NCBI RefSeq assembly: GCF_014646515.1
Contig: NZ_BMNK01000007.1
Coordinates: 250,398-314,397 of the forward strand
Reading direction: 5' to 3'
DNA length: 64,000 nt
DNA from: Nonomuraea glycinis
GTDB taxonomy: Bacteria > Actinomycetota > Actinomycetes > Streptosporangiales > Streptosporangiaceae
The notes under the pieces were generated by a model, which saw only the letters and a program-made list of their open reading frames with translations, ran no database searches and had not been told where the DNA came from. The position numbers were made by a program, and so were the translations under genes. This document shows positions 1-8,618 of the stretch, piece by piece. The first letter of the stretch is position 1; each line of letters opens with the position of its first letter.

Positions 1-523
1 AGGTGGTGGCGGCGGCGCGCAGGGTGGCGACGCCGCGCGGGCCGAGCGCCGAGCAGACCTCACGGCCGAGCGCCGCCCTGGCCAGCATCAGGCGCTCGTC
101 GGAGAAGGAGGTCAGGCAGATCCGGTCGTAGGCGTCGGTGCGCCGCACCGCCTCGGCCAGCGGCGCGATGGCGGCGGCTTCCTTGATGTCGATGTTGAAG
201 CGGATGTCCGGCCAGGTGCCCAGCAGGTCCTCGAGCAGCGGGATCTCGTGCGTGCCGCCGATGCGGGCCTGCTTGACCGAGCTGTAGGGCAGCTCCGAGA
301 TGCGGCCGCGCCGGTCGGTCACCCGGTCCAGGGTGTGGTCGTGGAAGGCGAGCAGCACCCCGTCGGCGGTGGCGTGCGCGTCGGTCTCCAGGTGGGTGTA
401 GCCGAGCCGCACGGCCCGCTCGAACGCTTCGGCCGAGTTCTCGGCGCCTTCGGCGGCGCCGCCACGGTGGGCGAAGGCGAGGGGGCCCGGGTGGTCGAGA
501 AAGGCGAATCGACGGCTGAGCAC
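1..523 (-). CDS. Glycerophosphodiester phosphodiesterase, 3' end missing
   Basis: Hydrolyses glycerophosphodiesters to glycerol 3-phosphate and an alcohol (family knowledge). Translating the minus strand from a GTG at 523 gives the GDPD signature in order: AFAHRGG near residue 17, then EN, then LETDAHATADG and AFHDHTLDRVTDR, that is the catalytic HR, E/D and HD residues. The motif INIDIKE-like stretch NIDIKEA follows. The frame stays open to base 1, so the C-terminal part lies outside the window. No signal peptide is evident, suggesting a cytoplasmic enzyme. The start is uncertain because an in-frame CTG and no clear Shine-Dalgarno precede the GTG. Confidence 0.85.
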   Translation of the reverse strand, partial: MLSRRFAFLDHPGPLAFAHRGGAAEGAENSAEAFERAVRLGYTHLETDAHATADGVLLAFHDHTLDRVTDRRGRISELPYSSVKQARIGGTHEIPLLEDLLGTWPDIRFNIDIKEAAAIAPLAEAVRRTDAYDRICLTSFSDERLMLARAALGREVCSALGPRGVATLRAAATT

Positions 524-559
524 GGTCTGCAGTATGCCTCTCGCGGGTGAACAATGAGG

Positions 560-1099
560 TTACGAATCAGGGAGATTCTGCCACTCCTGACGGCGGGCCT
601 CGGCCAGCGCGATGGCCGCAGCCACCGAGACGTTGAACGAGCCGACCCGACCGACCTGCGGGATGTAGCAGACGCCGTCGGCGGCGTCCAGCAGGGCGGG
701 GGAGCAGCCGTGGTCCTCGCTGCCGACCACCAGGCACACGTTGCGGGCCAGGTCGGCCTTGTGCAGCGGGAGGGCGTCGGAGGTGAGCTCGATGGCCAGC
801 ACCGTGTAGCCGTCGTCCCTGGCCGCCTTGACGGCCTCGGTGGCGGGCATCGCGTCGTGCCAGGTGACCAGGCGTTCGGTGCCGAGCGCGGTCTTGCCCG
901 CCTTCGGGTTGGTCGGCGGGGTCGCGTTGCCGGCCAGCCAGATCGTGTCGACGCCGAACGCGGCGGCGCTACGGAAGATCGAGCCGACGTTGAACGGGCC
1001 GGTGACCGACTCCAGAATCAGCGCGAGCCGGTTTCCGGTGCTTCTGCGCCAGGTCCGGTTGAGCCGCTTGACGTCGGTGGGGCGCAGTTGCCTTCTCAT
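560..1099 (-). CDS. SpoU/TrmH-family RNA 2'-O-methyltransferase
   Basis: Methylates a ribose 2'-OH in tRNA or rRNA using SAM. The 179-residue protein shows all three SPOUT motifs: motif 1 FNVGSIFRSAAAFG near residue 36, motif 2 LVVGSEDHG near 123 and motif 3 IPQVGRVGSFNVSVAAAIAL near 145, which form the deep trefoil knot. The length matches a minimal TrmH without an N-terminal L30e domain. Its ATG overlaps the stop of the upstream methyltransferase gene (ATGA), so the two are translationally coupled. The exact target nucleotide cannot be read from sequence. Confidence 0.9.
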   Translation of the reverse strand: MRRQLRPTDVKRLNRTWRRSTGNRLALILESVTGPFNVGSIFRSAAAFGVDTIWLAGNATPPTNPKAGKTALGTERLVTWHDAMPATEAVKAARDDGYTVLAIELTSDALPLHKADLARNVCLVVGSEDHGCSPALLDAADGVCYIPQVGRVGSFNVSVAAAIALAEARRQEWQNLPDS

Positions 1100-1686
1100 C
1101 GGTGCACCTTAAGGATTCGGTAGGCGGCCCTGGAGGCCTCGCGGGAGGCCTGCCAGCCCTGCTCGCCGAGCCAGCGCTGCAGGGAGTCGGAGCCGAGGTG
1201 TTTCTGGACGACCAGGTGGGCGACGCCGTCGGGCGCCAGCCGGGTCAGCCACCTGGTGAGCATGTCGTGCAGGGCCGCCTTGCCGATGCGGATGGCGGGG
1301 TTGGACCAGATGGCCTGGAACGTGATGTCGGGGGGCATCTCATCCACATGCACCGACCGTACTTTGTAAAGGCGGGCGGCCTGGGCGTTGCGTGCGGTGA
1401 GCTCCACGCTGCGGTGGTTGACGTCCACCGCCCAGACGGTCGCCTCGGGAGCCCGCGTGGCCATGGTCAGCGCGATCGGGCCGTAGCCGCAGCCCAGGTC
1501 GAGCAGGTCGCCGTGCTGGGGCGGCGGGGGCACCGACTCCAGTAGCACGCGGGTGCCGAGGTCGACCCGCTCGGGCGAGAAGACGCCCCGGTCTGTCTCC
1601 AGCCGCAGGTGCAGGTCGGGCAGAACCAGGTCGACCGAGCCGGGCCGGCTCGTGGTCGCCGGGTCCTCGGAGAAGTAATGGGCCAC
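1096..1686 (-). CDS. RsmC-like class I SAM methyltransferase
   Basis: A 196-residue small MTS-domain methyltransferase resembling the catalytic half of RsmC (16S rRNA guanine-N2). Motif I is DLGCGYGPIAL near residue 62, the acidic loop is VDVNHRS, and the catalytic-site motif is SNPAIRIGK, which corresponds to the NPPFH/NPPIR loop of N2-guanine or N-methyltransferases; the second Pro is replaced by Ala. It lacks the N-terminal non-catalytic domain of E. coli RsmC, which is normal for actinobacterial homologues. It is coupled to the following SpoU gene by a 4-base overlap. The substrate is inferred only from family. Confidence 0.85.
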   Translation of the reverse strand: MAHYFSEDPATTSRPGSVDLVLPDLHLRLETDRGVFSPERVDLGTRVLLESVPPPPQHGDLLDLGCGYGPIALTMATRAPEATVWAVDVNHRSVELTARNAQAARLYKVRSVHVDEMPPDITFQAIWSNPAIRIGKAALHDMLTRWLTRLAPDGVAHLVVQKHLGSDSLQRWLGEQGWQASREASRAAYRILKVHR

Positions 1687-1697
1687 GTGGGAAAACG

Positions 1698-2645
1698 TTA
1701 CGGGATGCGCGTACCGAACAGGACCGCGGCGCCCGCGACCAGCAGGCCCAGGATGATCGCGGCCACGATGAACTGCTGGGTGATCTCCTGGTTGACCAGC
1801 TTGAACCCGAGGGAGGTGCCGATCTGCTCGTAGACGTCGCGCAGTTCGCTGCCCGACTCGGCGGTGTAGGCGCGGCCGCTGGTGCCGTCGGACAGAGCCT
1901 GCAGCGTCTGCTTGTTGACCGGTACGTTCACCGGTCGGCCGTCGATGGAGACCGTCCCTTCCTGCGTGCCGTAGGCGATCGTGCTGACCGGCACGTTCGC
2001 CTGCTGGGCCGCGTCCATCGCCTCCTTGACCGAGCGGCCGGAGGTGTTGTCGCCGTCGGACAGCAGCACGATGGCGGCCGGTGGCGGGTCGGTGACGGCG
2101 TCCCGGTCGAAGGAGCGTACCGAGTCGAGCGAGTTGAAGACCGCCTCGCCGATCGCGGTGCCGGGCCTGGTGGTCAGGTTGCCGATCGCGGTCGCCACGG
2201 CCTGGTGGTCGGTGGTGGGGGAGACGACCACGTTGGCGGAGCGGGCGAAGGAGACGACGCCGACGTTGAACCGGTCCGGCAGCTCCTGGACGAACGCCTG
2301 GGCGGCGGACTTGGCGGCGCTGATGCGGTCGGGGTCGACATCGGCCGCGTCCATGGACAGCGACACGTCGAGGGCGATCATGATGGTGGCCCGGTCGCGC
2401 GGCACGCGTACCTCGTCGGCGGGTCTGGCGGCGCCGACGACCAGCAGCGACATCATGAGCAGGAACAGGATCGGCGGCACGTGCCGCCGCCAGCCGGGGC
2501 CGGCCGGGGCGACGAGGTTGAGCAGGGCCAGGTTGGTGAAGCGCACGGTGTAGCGGCGCCGCGCGAACTGCGCCGCGACGTATCCGGCCACGAGCAGCGC
2601 CACCAGGGCGAACAGCCAGAGCCAGAGCGGCGACAGAAAAGTCAA
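1698..2645 (-). CDS. BatA-like VWA-domain membrane protein
   Basis: Aerotolerance-type (BatA) von Willebrand A protein, last gene of a MoxR-DUF58-VWA operon. The start is taken as TTG at 2645 because it overlaps the DUF58 stop (TTGA) and gives the expected N-terminus MTFLSPLWLWL. Two membrane helices (about residues 8-27 and 56-73) precede the VWA domain with its MIDAS motif DVSLS at about 93-97 and SDGDNTSG further on. A third helix lies near the C-terminus. These proteins are thought to act as MoxR-dependent chaperone or assembly complexes for metal-containing or envelope proteins; the client here is unknown. Confidence 0.85.
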   Translation of the reverse strand: MTFLSPLWLWLFALVALLVAGYVAAQFARRRYTVRFTNLALLNLVAPAGPGWRRHVPPILFLLMMSLLVVGAARPADEVRVPRDRATIMIALDVSLSMDAADVDPDRISAAKSAAQAFVQELPDRFNVGVVSFARSANVVVSPTTDHQAVATAIGNLTTRPGTAIGEAVFNSLDSVRSFDRDAVTDPPPAAIVLLSDGDNTSGRSVKEAMDAAQQANVPVSTIAYGTQEGTVSIDGRPVNVPVNKQTLQALSDGTSGRAYTAESGSELRDVYEQIGTSLGFKLVNQEITQQFIVAAIILGLLVAGAAVLFGTRIP

Positions 2646-3577
2646 GGGGTCACCTTCCGGTGTGCCAGGTGGCGCGTGCGCCGCTGGCGCAGGACGAACT
2701 GCGCGATGTCGAACACCCAGTCCCGGTCCGTGCGGAGCACGAGGTGGGCCACGCCGGCGCGGCGGAGGGTGATCCGGGTGCCCTCCCGCTGCAGGGCGGC
2801 GGCCTCGGCGTACGCGTGGCGGATTTTGGGTGAAAGGTGCACTTCGCGTACTTTCCCGGTCTCGGGGTCGGCGAACGCGACGCGGCCCACGTCCGGCAGC
2901 TCCAGCTCGCGCGGGTCGATCACCTCCACCGCCAGCACCTGGTGCCGGGCGGCCAGCCGCCTGATCGGCCGCTCCCACGGGCGCTCCGCCTCCGGGTCCA
3001 GGCTCGGCTCCGCGTCGAGGAAGTCCGACACCACCACCCGCATGCCCCGCCGCCTGCGGGAGGCCGCCAGCACGTCGATGCCCTCGGCCAGGTCGGGAGG
3101 GTCGGGCACCACCTGACCGCGCGGCGCGTCCATCAGCGAGTGCAGCAGCCCGTACAGCGCGGACCTGCCGGTGCGGGCCGGCATGCGGTGCACGAACTCG
3201 TCGTGCAGCACCAGCGCCCCGAACCGGTCGCCCAGCCTGCTGGCCAGGAAACCGATCGCGCCGACCGCGGCCACCACCAGGTCCCGCTTGTCGGTGTCGG
3301 CGGTGCCGAAGTCCATGCTGGGCGACAGGTCGGCCAGCGCCCATGTCTCCAGCTCGCGGTCGGCGACCAGGTCCCGTACGTGCGGCACGGTCGTGCGCGC
3401 GGTGACCGCCCAGTCCATGCGGCGCACGTCGTCCTCGCCCGGCACGTAGACGCGGCTGTCGCCGGCCTCGCTGCCGGTGCCGGGCAGCAGGCCCTGGTGC
3501 GCGCCGTGCAGCAGGCCGTCCAGCCGTCTGGTCACCGTGAGCTCCAGCCGGCGCAGCGCCTGCTCGGCGGTATTCAT
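2642..3577 (-). CDS. DUF58 domain protein, MoxR partner
   Basis: DUF58 proteins accompany MoxR ATPases and carry a VWA-like fold. The conserved DUF58 core is visible: GSEAGDSRVYVPGEDDVRRMDW region near residue 45 (R-Y-PGDDxRxIDW pattern) followed by LADLSPSMDFG, the VWA-like DxSxS. The start is set at the ATG at 3577 (MNTAEQAL) with GGTGAG upstream; an in-frame ATG at 3598 is an alternative adding seven residues. The gene overlaps the downstream VWA gene. It has no membrane segment, so it is predicted to be cytosolic. Confidence 0.85.
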   Translation of the reverse strand: MNTAEQALRRLELTVTRRLDGLLHGAHQGLLPGTGSEAGDSRVYVPGEDDVRRMDWAVTARTTVPHVRDLVADRELETWALADLSPSMDFGTADTDKRDLVVAAVGAIGFLASRLGDRFGALVLHDEFVHRMPARTGRSALYGLLHSLMDAPRGQVVPDPPDLAEGIDVLAASRRRRGMRVVVSDFLDAEPSLDPEAERPWERPIRRLAARHQVLAVEVIDPRELELPDVGRVAFADPETGKVREVHLSPKIRHAYAEAAALQREGTRITLRRAGVAHLVLRTDRDWVFDIAQFVLRQRRTRHLAHRKVTP

Positions 3578-3663
3578 GCGTCGCTCACCGCTCCTCATTC
3601 GCTACGCGGCCGGGTTCGTTCCTCACCCGTCCACTCCGCTCACTACGTCGGGTTCGCTCGTGC

Positions 3664-4665
3664 TCACCGGTTCTGGTTCCAGACGACGAGGGGCGGGGGC
3701 ACCGCGTGCAGGATCTGCTTGACGACCTGTTCGGGGTCGACGCCGTCGGCCAGCGCGTCGAAGGTGAGCATCAGGCGGTGCGCCATCACGTCCACGGCCA
3801 CGTCGCGCACGTCGTCGGGCAGCAGGTAGTCGCGGCCGCGCAGCACGGCCAGCGCGCGCCCGGCCGCGACCAGGCCCAGGGTGGCGCGCGGGCTGACGCC
3901 GATCTCGATGGTGTCGGTCAGGTCGGCCAGGCCGTACTCGGCGGGGGCGCGGGTGGACATGACCAGGCGGACCACATAGTCGGCGACGAGTTGGTGCACC
4001 GAGACCTGCTCGGCCGCCTCCTGCAGCGCCATCAGCTGCTGCGGGTCGAGCACCCGCGCGGGCGTGGGCGGGGTGACGCTCATCCGGTGCAGGATCTCCA
4101 GCTCCTCGTGCGCGCTCGGATGCGGCACCCGGACCCGGAACAGGAACCGGTCGCGCTGCACCTCCGGCAGAGGGTAGACGCCTTCGGACTCGATCGGGTT
4201 CTGGGTGGCCAGCACGATGAACGGCCTGGGCAGCGGGTGGGTGACACCCGCGAGCGTGACCTGACGCTCGGCCATGACCTCCAGGAGGGCCGACTGCACC
4301 TTGGCCGGCGCCCGGTTGATCTCGTCGGCGAGCAGGAAGTTGACGAACACCGGCCCGAGCTCGACGTCGAACTTCTCGGTGGAGGGGTGGAACACGCGGG
4401 TGCCGACGATGTCGCTGGGCACCAGGTCGGGGGTGAACTGGATGCGGGCGAACGTGCCGCCCACGACCGTGGCCAAGGTGGCGGCGGCCAGCGTCTTGGC
4501 CACACCGGGCACCCCCTCCAGCAGGCAGTGGCCGCGCGCCAGCAGGGCCACGGCCAATCGCTCGACCATGTGGTCCTGCCCCACGATGACACGCCGTACC
4601 TCGTCGAGGGTTTGACGCAGCAGGGCCGCGTCCGTTCCGCCTGGCTGCTCTTCGGCGACGCTCAT
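3664..4665 (-). CDS. MoxR-family AAA+ ATPase
   Basis: AAA+ chaperone of the MoxR type, first gene of the MoxR-DUF58-VWA operon. Walker A is GVPGVAKT, Walker B LLADEINRAPAK, sensor 1 ATQNP, and the arginine-finger region is PEVQRDRF, all in the family order; a MoxR lid domain follows. The start is taken as the ATG at 4665 (MSVAEEQPGG) because upstream in-frame codons run into the divergent promoter and lack family similarity. With DUF58 and VWA partners it probably remodels or activates protein complexes at the membrane. Client unknown. Confidence 0.9.
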   Translation of the reverse strand: MSVAEEQPGGTDAALLRQTLDEVRRVIVGQDHMVERLAVALLARGHCLLEGVPGVAKTLAAATLATVVGGTFARIQFTPDLVPSDIVGTRVFHPSTEKFDVELGPVFVNFLLADEINRAPAKVQSALLEVMAERQVTLAGVTHPLPRPFIVLATQNPIESEGVYPLPEVQRDRFLFRVRVPHPSAHEELEILHRMSVTPPTPARVLDPQQLMALQEAAEQVSVHQLVADYVVRLVMSTRAPAEYGLADLTDTIEIGVSPRATLGLVAAGRALAVLRGRDYLLPDDVRDVAVDVMAHRLMLTFDALADGVDPEQVVKQILHAVPPPLVVWNQNR

Positions 4666-4720
4666 GACGCTATTCCACCAAACGTGCCGCAAACGTGCAC
4701 GACGCCACGTCTGTGCTTTC

Positions 4721-5488
4721 ATGGCAGATGTGGCCAGTCCGCTGCAGTACGGAGATCCGCCACGGCTGGGGCCGTTCGTGGTGCAGGCCCGCCTGCACTC
4801 GGCGCCGGCGGGGTTCGTCTATCTCGGGCAGGCGTCCGACGGGCGTGCGGTCTCGCTGGCCGTACTCACGCGAGGGGCGGCGATCGACGCGGCCGCCCGC
4901 GAGAGATTCGTGACCGCGCTGCAGGAGGCCGCGCCGTCGGGGGACCGGTCGGGCGTGCGGAGCTGGCTCGGGCTGGGCTCCAAGGGGCGCGCGACCGTCA
5001 CCGAGGACGCGCCGCCGGTGCTCGACATGAACACCGGGCACGCGCCGTGGGTGGCGGTCGCGTACGTGCCGGGCAAGCCGGGGGCCGAGCGGTTCCTGGA
5101 GCCGGTGATGGTCGGCGGGACGCTCATCGGCGTCGCGCACGGCCCCGACTTCGTCCCCTACTGGCTGACCGACCGGACGCCCGCGCTGGCCGCGCCGGTG
5201 CGCCGCAGGCCGCTCACCGAGACGCGGCGGCGGGTGCTGATCGCCGTGGCCGTGCTCCTGGCGCTGCTGGTGCTCTTGGTGACGATCGTGCTGCTGATGC
5301 TGCTGGGCAGGTCCGGCGGCGATCCGATGCCGAGGCAGCTGCCGCCGACGGTGTTCCTGCCGACGCCGCCGCCCGTCCCCTCCACGCCCTACCCGGAGCC
5401 GTCGCCGTCCCCGTCGGCCCCGCGCAGCGGCGAGCCGACGCCCGGACGGTCGCCGGGCGACGAGCCGCCGCAGGAGCCGCAGTTGTGA
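4721..5488 (+). CDS. Membrane protein with degenerate kinase-like N-lobe and Pro-rich tail
   Basis: Not assigned to a named family. The N-terminus (LGPFVVQARLHSAPAGFVYL followed by DGRAVSLAVL) copies the layout of an actinobacterial Ser/Thr kinase N-lobe (IGPYRVxxRLG..GxVYL, VAVKVL), but the glycine loop is broken and the ATP-binding Lys is Ala. No kinase C-lobe follows. A single membrane helix occurs near residues 175-200 after a basic RRRPLTETRRRV stretch, then a roughly 55-residue extracytoplasmic tail rich in Pro, Ser and Thr. It is transcribed divergently from moxR, 55 bases away. ATG at 4721 is chosen because kinase-like similarity begins directly after it. Confidence 0.6.
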   Translation: MADVASPLQYGDPPRLGPFVVQARLHSAPAGFVYLGQASDGRAVSLAVLTRGAAIDAAARERFVTALQEAAPSGDRSGVRSWLGLGSKGRATVTEDAPPVLDMNTGHAPWVAVAYVPGKPGAERFLEPVMVGGTLIGVAHGPDFVPYWLTDRTPALAAPVRRRPLTETRRRVLIAVAVLLALLVLLVTIVLLMLLGRSGGDPMPRQLPPTVFLPTPPPVPSTPYPEPSPSPSAPRSGEPTPGRSPGDEPPQEPQL

Positions 5489-5527
5489 GTTGAACCTCCC
5501 GTGACGTGAGGCTCTAGCGTCCACGGC

Positions 5528-6376
5528 ATGGAATTCATCGTGCACGACACCGTCGCCGCCATGGGCGCGTTGCTGCGGCTGCCGCTGGAGCGGCGGCCTG
5601 ACGCCCTGCGGGAGATACTCGCCCCGATCCGCTCCGCCATTCCGATGCCGGGAGACATCGTCGGCATTCACCACCAGGGCGGCGGCTTCCGCGTCGACGC
5701 CGACGACCCGCGCTATCTCGACGCCGTCCAGCGGCTGGCCGACACCGACGTGCTCGGGCAGGTCGAACGGGAGCTGACCCGGGCCGCCGAGGCTCTGGGG
5801 CACCTGAAGCAGGCCGAGGCGCTGCAGGTGATGTTCGTGCTGGGGAACCCGGACGACGGGCACCTGATGAAGGTCAGCGGCGGCTATTACGGCATGGGCG
5901 GCGCGCCTGGCTGGTTGTACCTGCTCGCCTGGCCCGACGAGGAGGTCATCGGCAGGATCGCGCATCTGGCCGTCCACGAGTTCCACCACAGTGTGCGTTA
6001 CGCCAACGTCGAGTGGGACCCGGTGACCGTGACGGTCGGGGAGCATGTCGTGGCGGAGGGGCTGGCGGAGGCGTTCGTCAGGGAACTGTCCGGGCCGGAG
6101 GCCATGGGACCCTGGTCGGGGATGGTGCGGGGGGAGGAGTACGACCGGGCCCACGAGCTGATCATGGCGGACTTCGAGCTGGCGGGCATGCAGCATACGT
6201 CCGCGTACGTGCTGGGGGACAGTGCCATGCGGCTGTTCGGGCAGGAGCCGCGCGGCATTCCGGATATGTCGGGGTATGCGGTGGGGTTGCGCCTGGTGGA
6301 TGAGCATCTCGCGGCCACCGGCATGACGGCGGCACAGGCCACCGGGCTGCCGGTCGCCGACCTGGTGCGGAGATAG
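5528..6376 (+). CDS. DUF2268-type putative zinc metallopeptidase
   Basis: A 282-residue protein matching the DUF2268 (YjaZ-like) predicted Zn-protease family. The zinc site HEFHHS (HExxH) lies at about residue 155 and the downstream EGLAEAF at about 177 supplies a likely third ligand Glu. The stretch preceding it (GMGGAPGWLYLLAWPDE) is characteristic of the family. No signal peptide or membrane segment, so a cytosolic protein. It stands alone between divergent and convergent neighbours, with no strong Shine-Dalgarno. Physiological substrate unknown. Confidence 0.75.
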   Translation: MEFIVHDTVAAMGALLRLPLERRPDALREILAPIRSAIPMPGDIVGIHHQGGGFRVDADDPRYLDAVQRLADTDVLGQVERELTRAAEALGHLKQAEALQVMFVLGNPDDGHLMKVSGGYYGMGGAPGWLYLLAWPDEEVIGRIAHLAVHEFHHSVRYANVEWDPVTVTVGEHVVAEGLAEAFVRELSGPEAMGPWSGMVRGEEYDRAHELIMADFELAGMQHTSAYVLGDSAMRLFGQEPRGIPDMSGYAVGLRLVDEHLAATGMTAAQATGLPVADLVRR

Positions 6377-6435
6377 TCCCAGGTCGTACGGGCCGCGCAC
6401 GCGGAAGATCGCCGTACGGAGTCCTGCGGTGCGCG

Positions 6436-7074
6436 TCAGCGGGGTGAGACGAAGCCGGACTCGTAGGCGGCGATGACGGCCTGGGTGCGGTCGCGGGCGC
6501 CCAGCTTGGTGAGCACGTTCCCGACGTGCGTCTTGACGGTCTCCGGGCTGACCACCAGCTCGGCGGCGATCTCGCCGTTGGACAGCCCCTTGGTCATCAG
6601 GCGCAGCACGTCACCCTCGCGGCCGGTCAGCCGGTCGATGCCGGGCACCTCGGCGACGGGCCGGCGGCCGGCCAGCGTGCGGATCGCGGCGGGGAACAGC
6701 AGCGACTCGCCGGAGGCCACCAGCTTGACGGCCCGTACCAGCTCGTCCGGGCGGGCGCGCTTGAGCAGGAAACCGTCGGCGCCCGCCCGGAGCGCGTCGT
6801 AGACATAGTCGTCGTTCTCGAACGTGGTCACCACCAGCACCTTCGGCGGCTCCGCCAGCTCCTTGAGCCGGCTGGTGGCCTGGATGCCGTCGACGGCCGG
6901 CATCCGTACGTCCATCAGCACCACGTCGGGCCGCTCGCGGCGCACCACCGGCAGCACCGCCGCGCCGTCAGCGGCCTCGCCGACCACGCTCAGGCCGGGC
7001 TCGGAGTCGATGATGATACGCAGACCGGTGCGGATGAGGTCCTCGTCGTCGGCGACCACGACCCTGATTGTCAT
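6436..7074 (-). CDS. NarL/LuxR-family response regulator
   Basis: DNA-binding response regulator of 212 residues. The receiver domain shows the acidic pair DDED near residue 9, phospho-acceptor Asp in DVVLMDVRMP near 54, and the Lys in FLLKRA. The C-terminal LuxR helix-turn-helix is LTGREGDVLRLMTKGLSNGE with SPETVKTHVGNVLTKL. It is translationally coupled (ATGA) to the upstream histidine kinase gene, so the two form a cognate pair. Signal and regulon unknown. Confidence 0.92.
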   Translation of the reverse strand: MTIRVVVADDEDLIRTGLRIIIDSEPGLSVVGEAADGAAVLPVVRRERPDVVLMDVRMPAVDGIQATSRLKELAEPPKVLVVTTFENDDYVYDALRAGADGFLLKRARPDELVRAVKLVASGESLLFPAAIRTLAGRRPVAEVPGIDRLTGREGDVLRLMTKGLSNGEIAAELVVSPETVKTHVGNVLTKLGARDRTQAVIAAYESGFVSPR

Positions 7075-8474
7075 GACAACGACCGTAGCGGCAGGCGCAC
7101 CGACACCCTCCAGCCGCCCTCCACCGGGCCGGCGTCCAACTCGCCGCGCAGCAGCCGCACCCGCTCGGCCATCCCGGTGATCCCCCTGCCGCCCCCGTGC
7201 CCGGCACCGTCCCCGGCGGAGATCTCGCCGCCGGGCCGGCCGAGGGGTCCGGCGCCGTCTCCGGCAACGTGCCCGCCGCCGGGTCCGACGCCCGCGCCTG
7301 CTGTCGTGTTGGTGACCTGAAGATCCAGTACGTCCTCCCGTACTCCGGCCGCCAGGTTCACCGGTCCCTGACCGTGTTTGATCGCGTTGGTGAGTGCCTC
7401 CTGGACGATGCGGTAGGCCTCCCTGGAGATCACGGCGGGGACACCGGACAGGTCGCCCACCTCCCGCCGCACCTCGGCGCCTGAGGCGGTCACGAGCGCG
7501 TCGAGATCGGCGAGCGTCGCCTGCGGCGCCCGTGACGTCCTGCTCGGCTCAAGTGAGCGCTGCCCGCCCCGCGAGGTGCCCCCGTTCCGCCCGCCACCCT
7601 CGTGCTGCCCGCTTTCGTGGTGATTTTCGCTTCCGCGCCGTACGCCGTTGTCCCGGTCTTCGTCCTCGCGCAGGACGCCCAGGACGTGGTCGAGGTCCTC
7701 CAGGGCGGCGCGGGCCGACTGCTCGATCGCCGCTAGCGCGGTTCTGGCCGTGGCCGGGTCCCGGTCGAGGACCCGGCTCGCGGCGGCGGCCTGCAGGGTG
7801 ACGACGCTGAGCGCGTGGCCCACCGAGTCGTGCAACTCCCGTGCCAGCCGGTTGCGCTCGGCCAGGGTGCGGGCGTGCTCCTCGGCGGTGGCGAGCCGTT
7901 CGGCGGGGGTGGGGCCGAGCAGGACGGGGGCCAGCCTGGCCAGCAGCGCCCCCGCCCCGGCCACCACAAGGACCAGCAGCGCGAGCACCCCCAGCCCGAG
8001 CAGCGCCCAGCCGACCCCGGGCCAGCCGGTCTCCACCGCGAAGCCCAGCACCTTGGTCGACAGGGTGACGAACGGCAGCGCGAGGGTGAACAGGGTGAAC
8101 GGCACGACCGCCAGCGTGAACCCGCTGACCAGGCCACCGATGCCCAGGTGCAGGGTGAACCAGGCGGCCGTGCGCCGCCGCTCCTGCCATGACCGGCGAC
8201 CGTACGCCGGACCCGGCGCGAACTCGACACGGGCGCCCAGCAGTCCCTGGGCGGCGTTCACCTCCAGCGAGCGCACGGGCAGGAACAGCCCGGTGAGCGC
8301 GACCACGGGCAGCACCGCGCCGAAGACGCCGATCTCCACGGGCAGCAGCAGGTCGGCCGATTCGCCCCGCGCCAGCCCGGAGATGAGGACCCCCGCCATC
8401 ATGTACGGCATCAACAGGGCCCCGCCCAGGATCAGGCATGCCCAGCGCCGGGTCAGCAAGCGGTTCCATCTCAC
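7071..8474 (-). CDS. DesK/NarX-type membrane sensor histidine kinase
   Basis: 467 residues. Several N-terminal membrane helices (first at about 12-35) form the input domain. The HisKA_3 dimerisation box is ERNRLARELHDSVGHALSVV, with the phospho-acceptor His in ELHDS. The HATPase_c has the N-box EALTNAIKHG. A Gly-rich, low-complexity linker (GRNGG..SRGG) precedes it, and a second Gly-rich insert (GAGVGPGGGHVAGDGAG) interrupts the ATP lid. The start is GTG at 8474. It phosphorylates the coupled regulator that follows. Divergent from clpP across 144 bases. Confidence 0.9.
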   Translation of the reverse strand: MRWNRLLTRRWACLILGGALLMPYMMAGVLISGLARGESADLLLPVEIGVFGAVLPVVALTGLFLPVRSLEVNAAQGLLGARVEFAPGPAYGRRSWQERRRTAAWFTLHLGIGGLVSGFTLAVVPFTLFTLALPFVTLSTKVLGFAVETGWPGVGWALLGLGVLALLVLVVAGAGALLARLAPVLLGPTPAERLATAEEHARTLAERNRLARELHDSVGHALSVVTLQAAAASRVLDRDPATARTALAAIEQSARAALEDLDHVLGVLREDEDRDNGVRRGSENHHESGQHEGGGRNGGTSRGGQRSLEPSRTSRAPQATLADLDALVTASGAEVRREVGDLSGVPAVISREAYRIVQEALTNAIKHGQGPVNLAAGVREDVLDLQVTNTTAGAGVGPGGGHVAGDGAGPLGRPGGEISAGDGAGHGGGRGITGMAERVRLLRGELDAGPVEGGWRVSVRLPLRSLS

Positions 8475-8618
8475 AGTGGTGATTGTATGTCGACCTTTAT
8501 TCGCTCACGGATGAATGCGCCTGGCGAGAAATGCGCCCCCAGCGAAAAGATTCCGTTGTTCGCGAGGCCCGGGGTTAGCGTCTTCGGTGTAAATGATTTC
8601 CGCGGAAAGGCGATGCCC

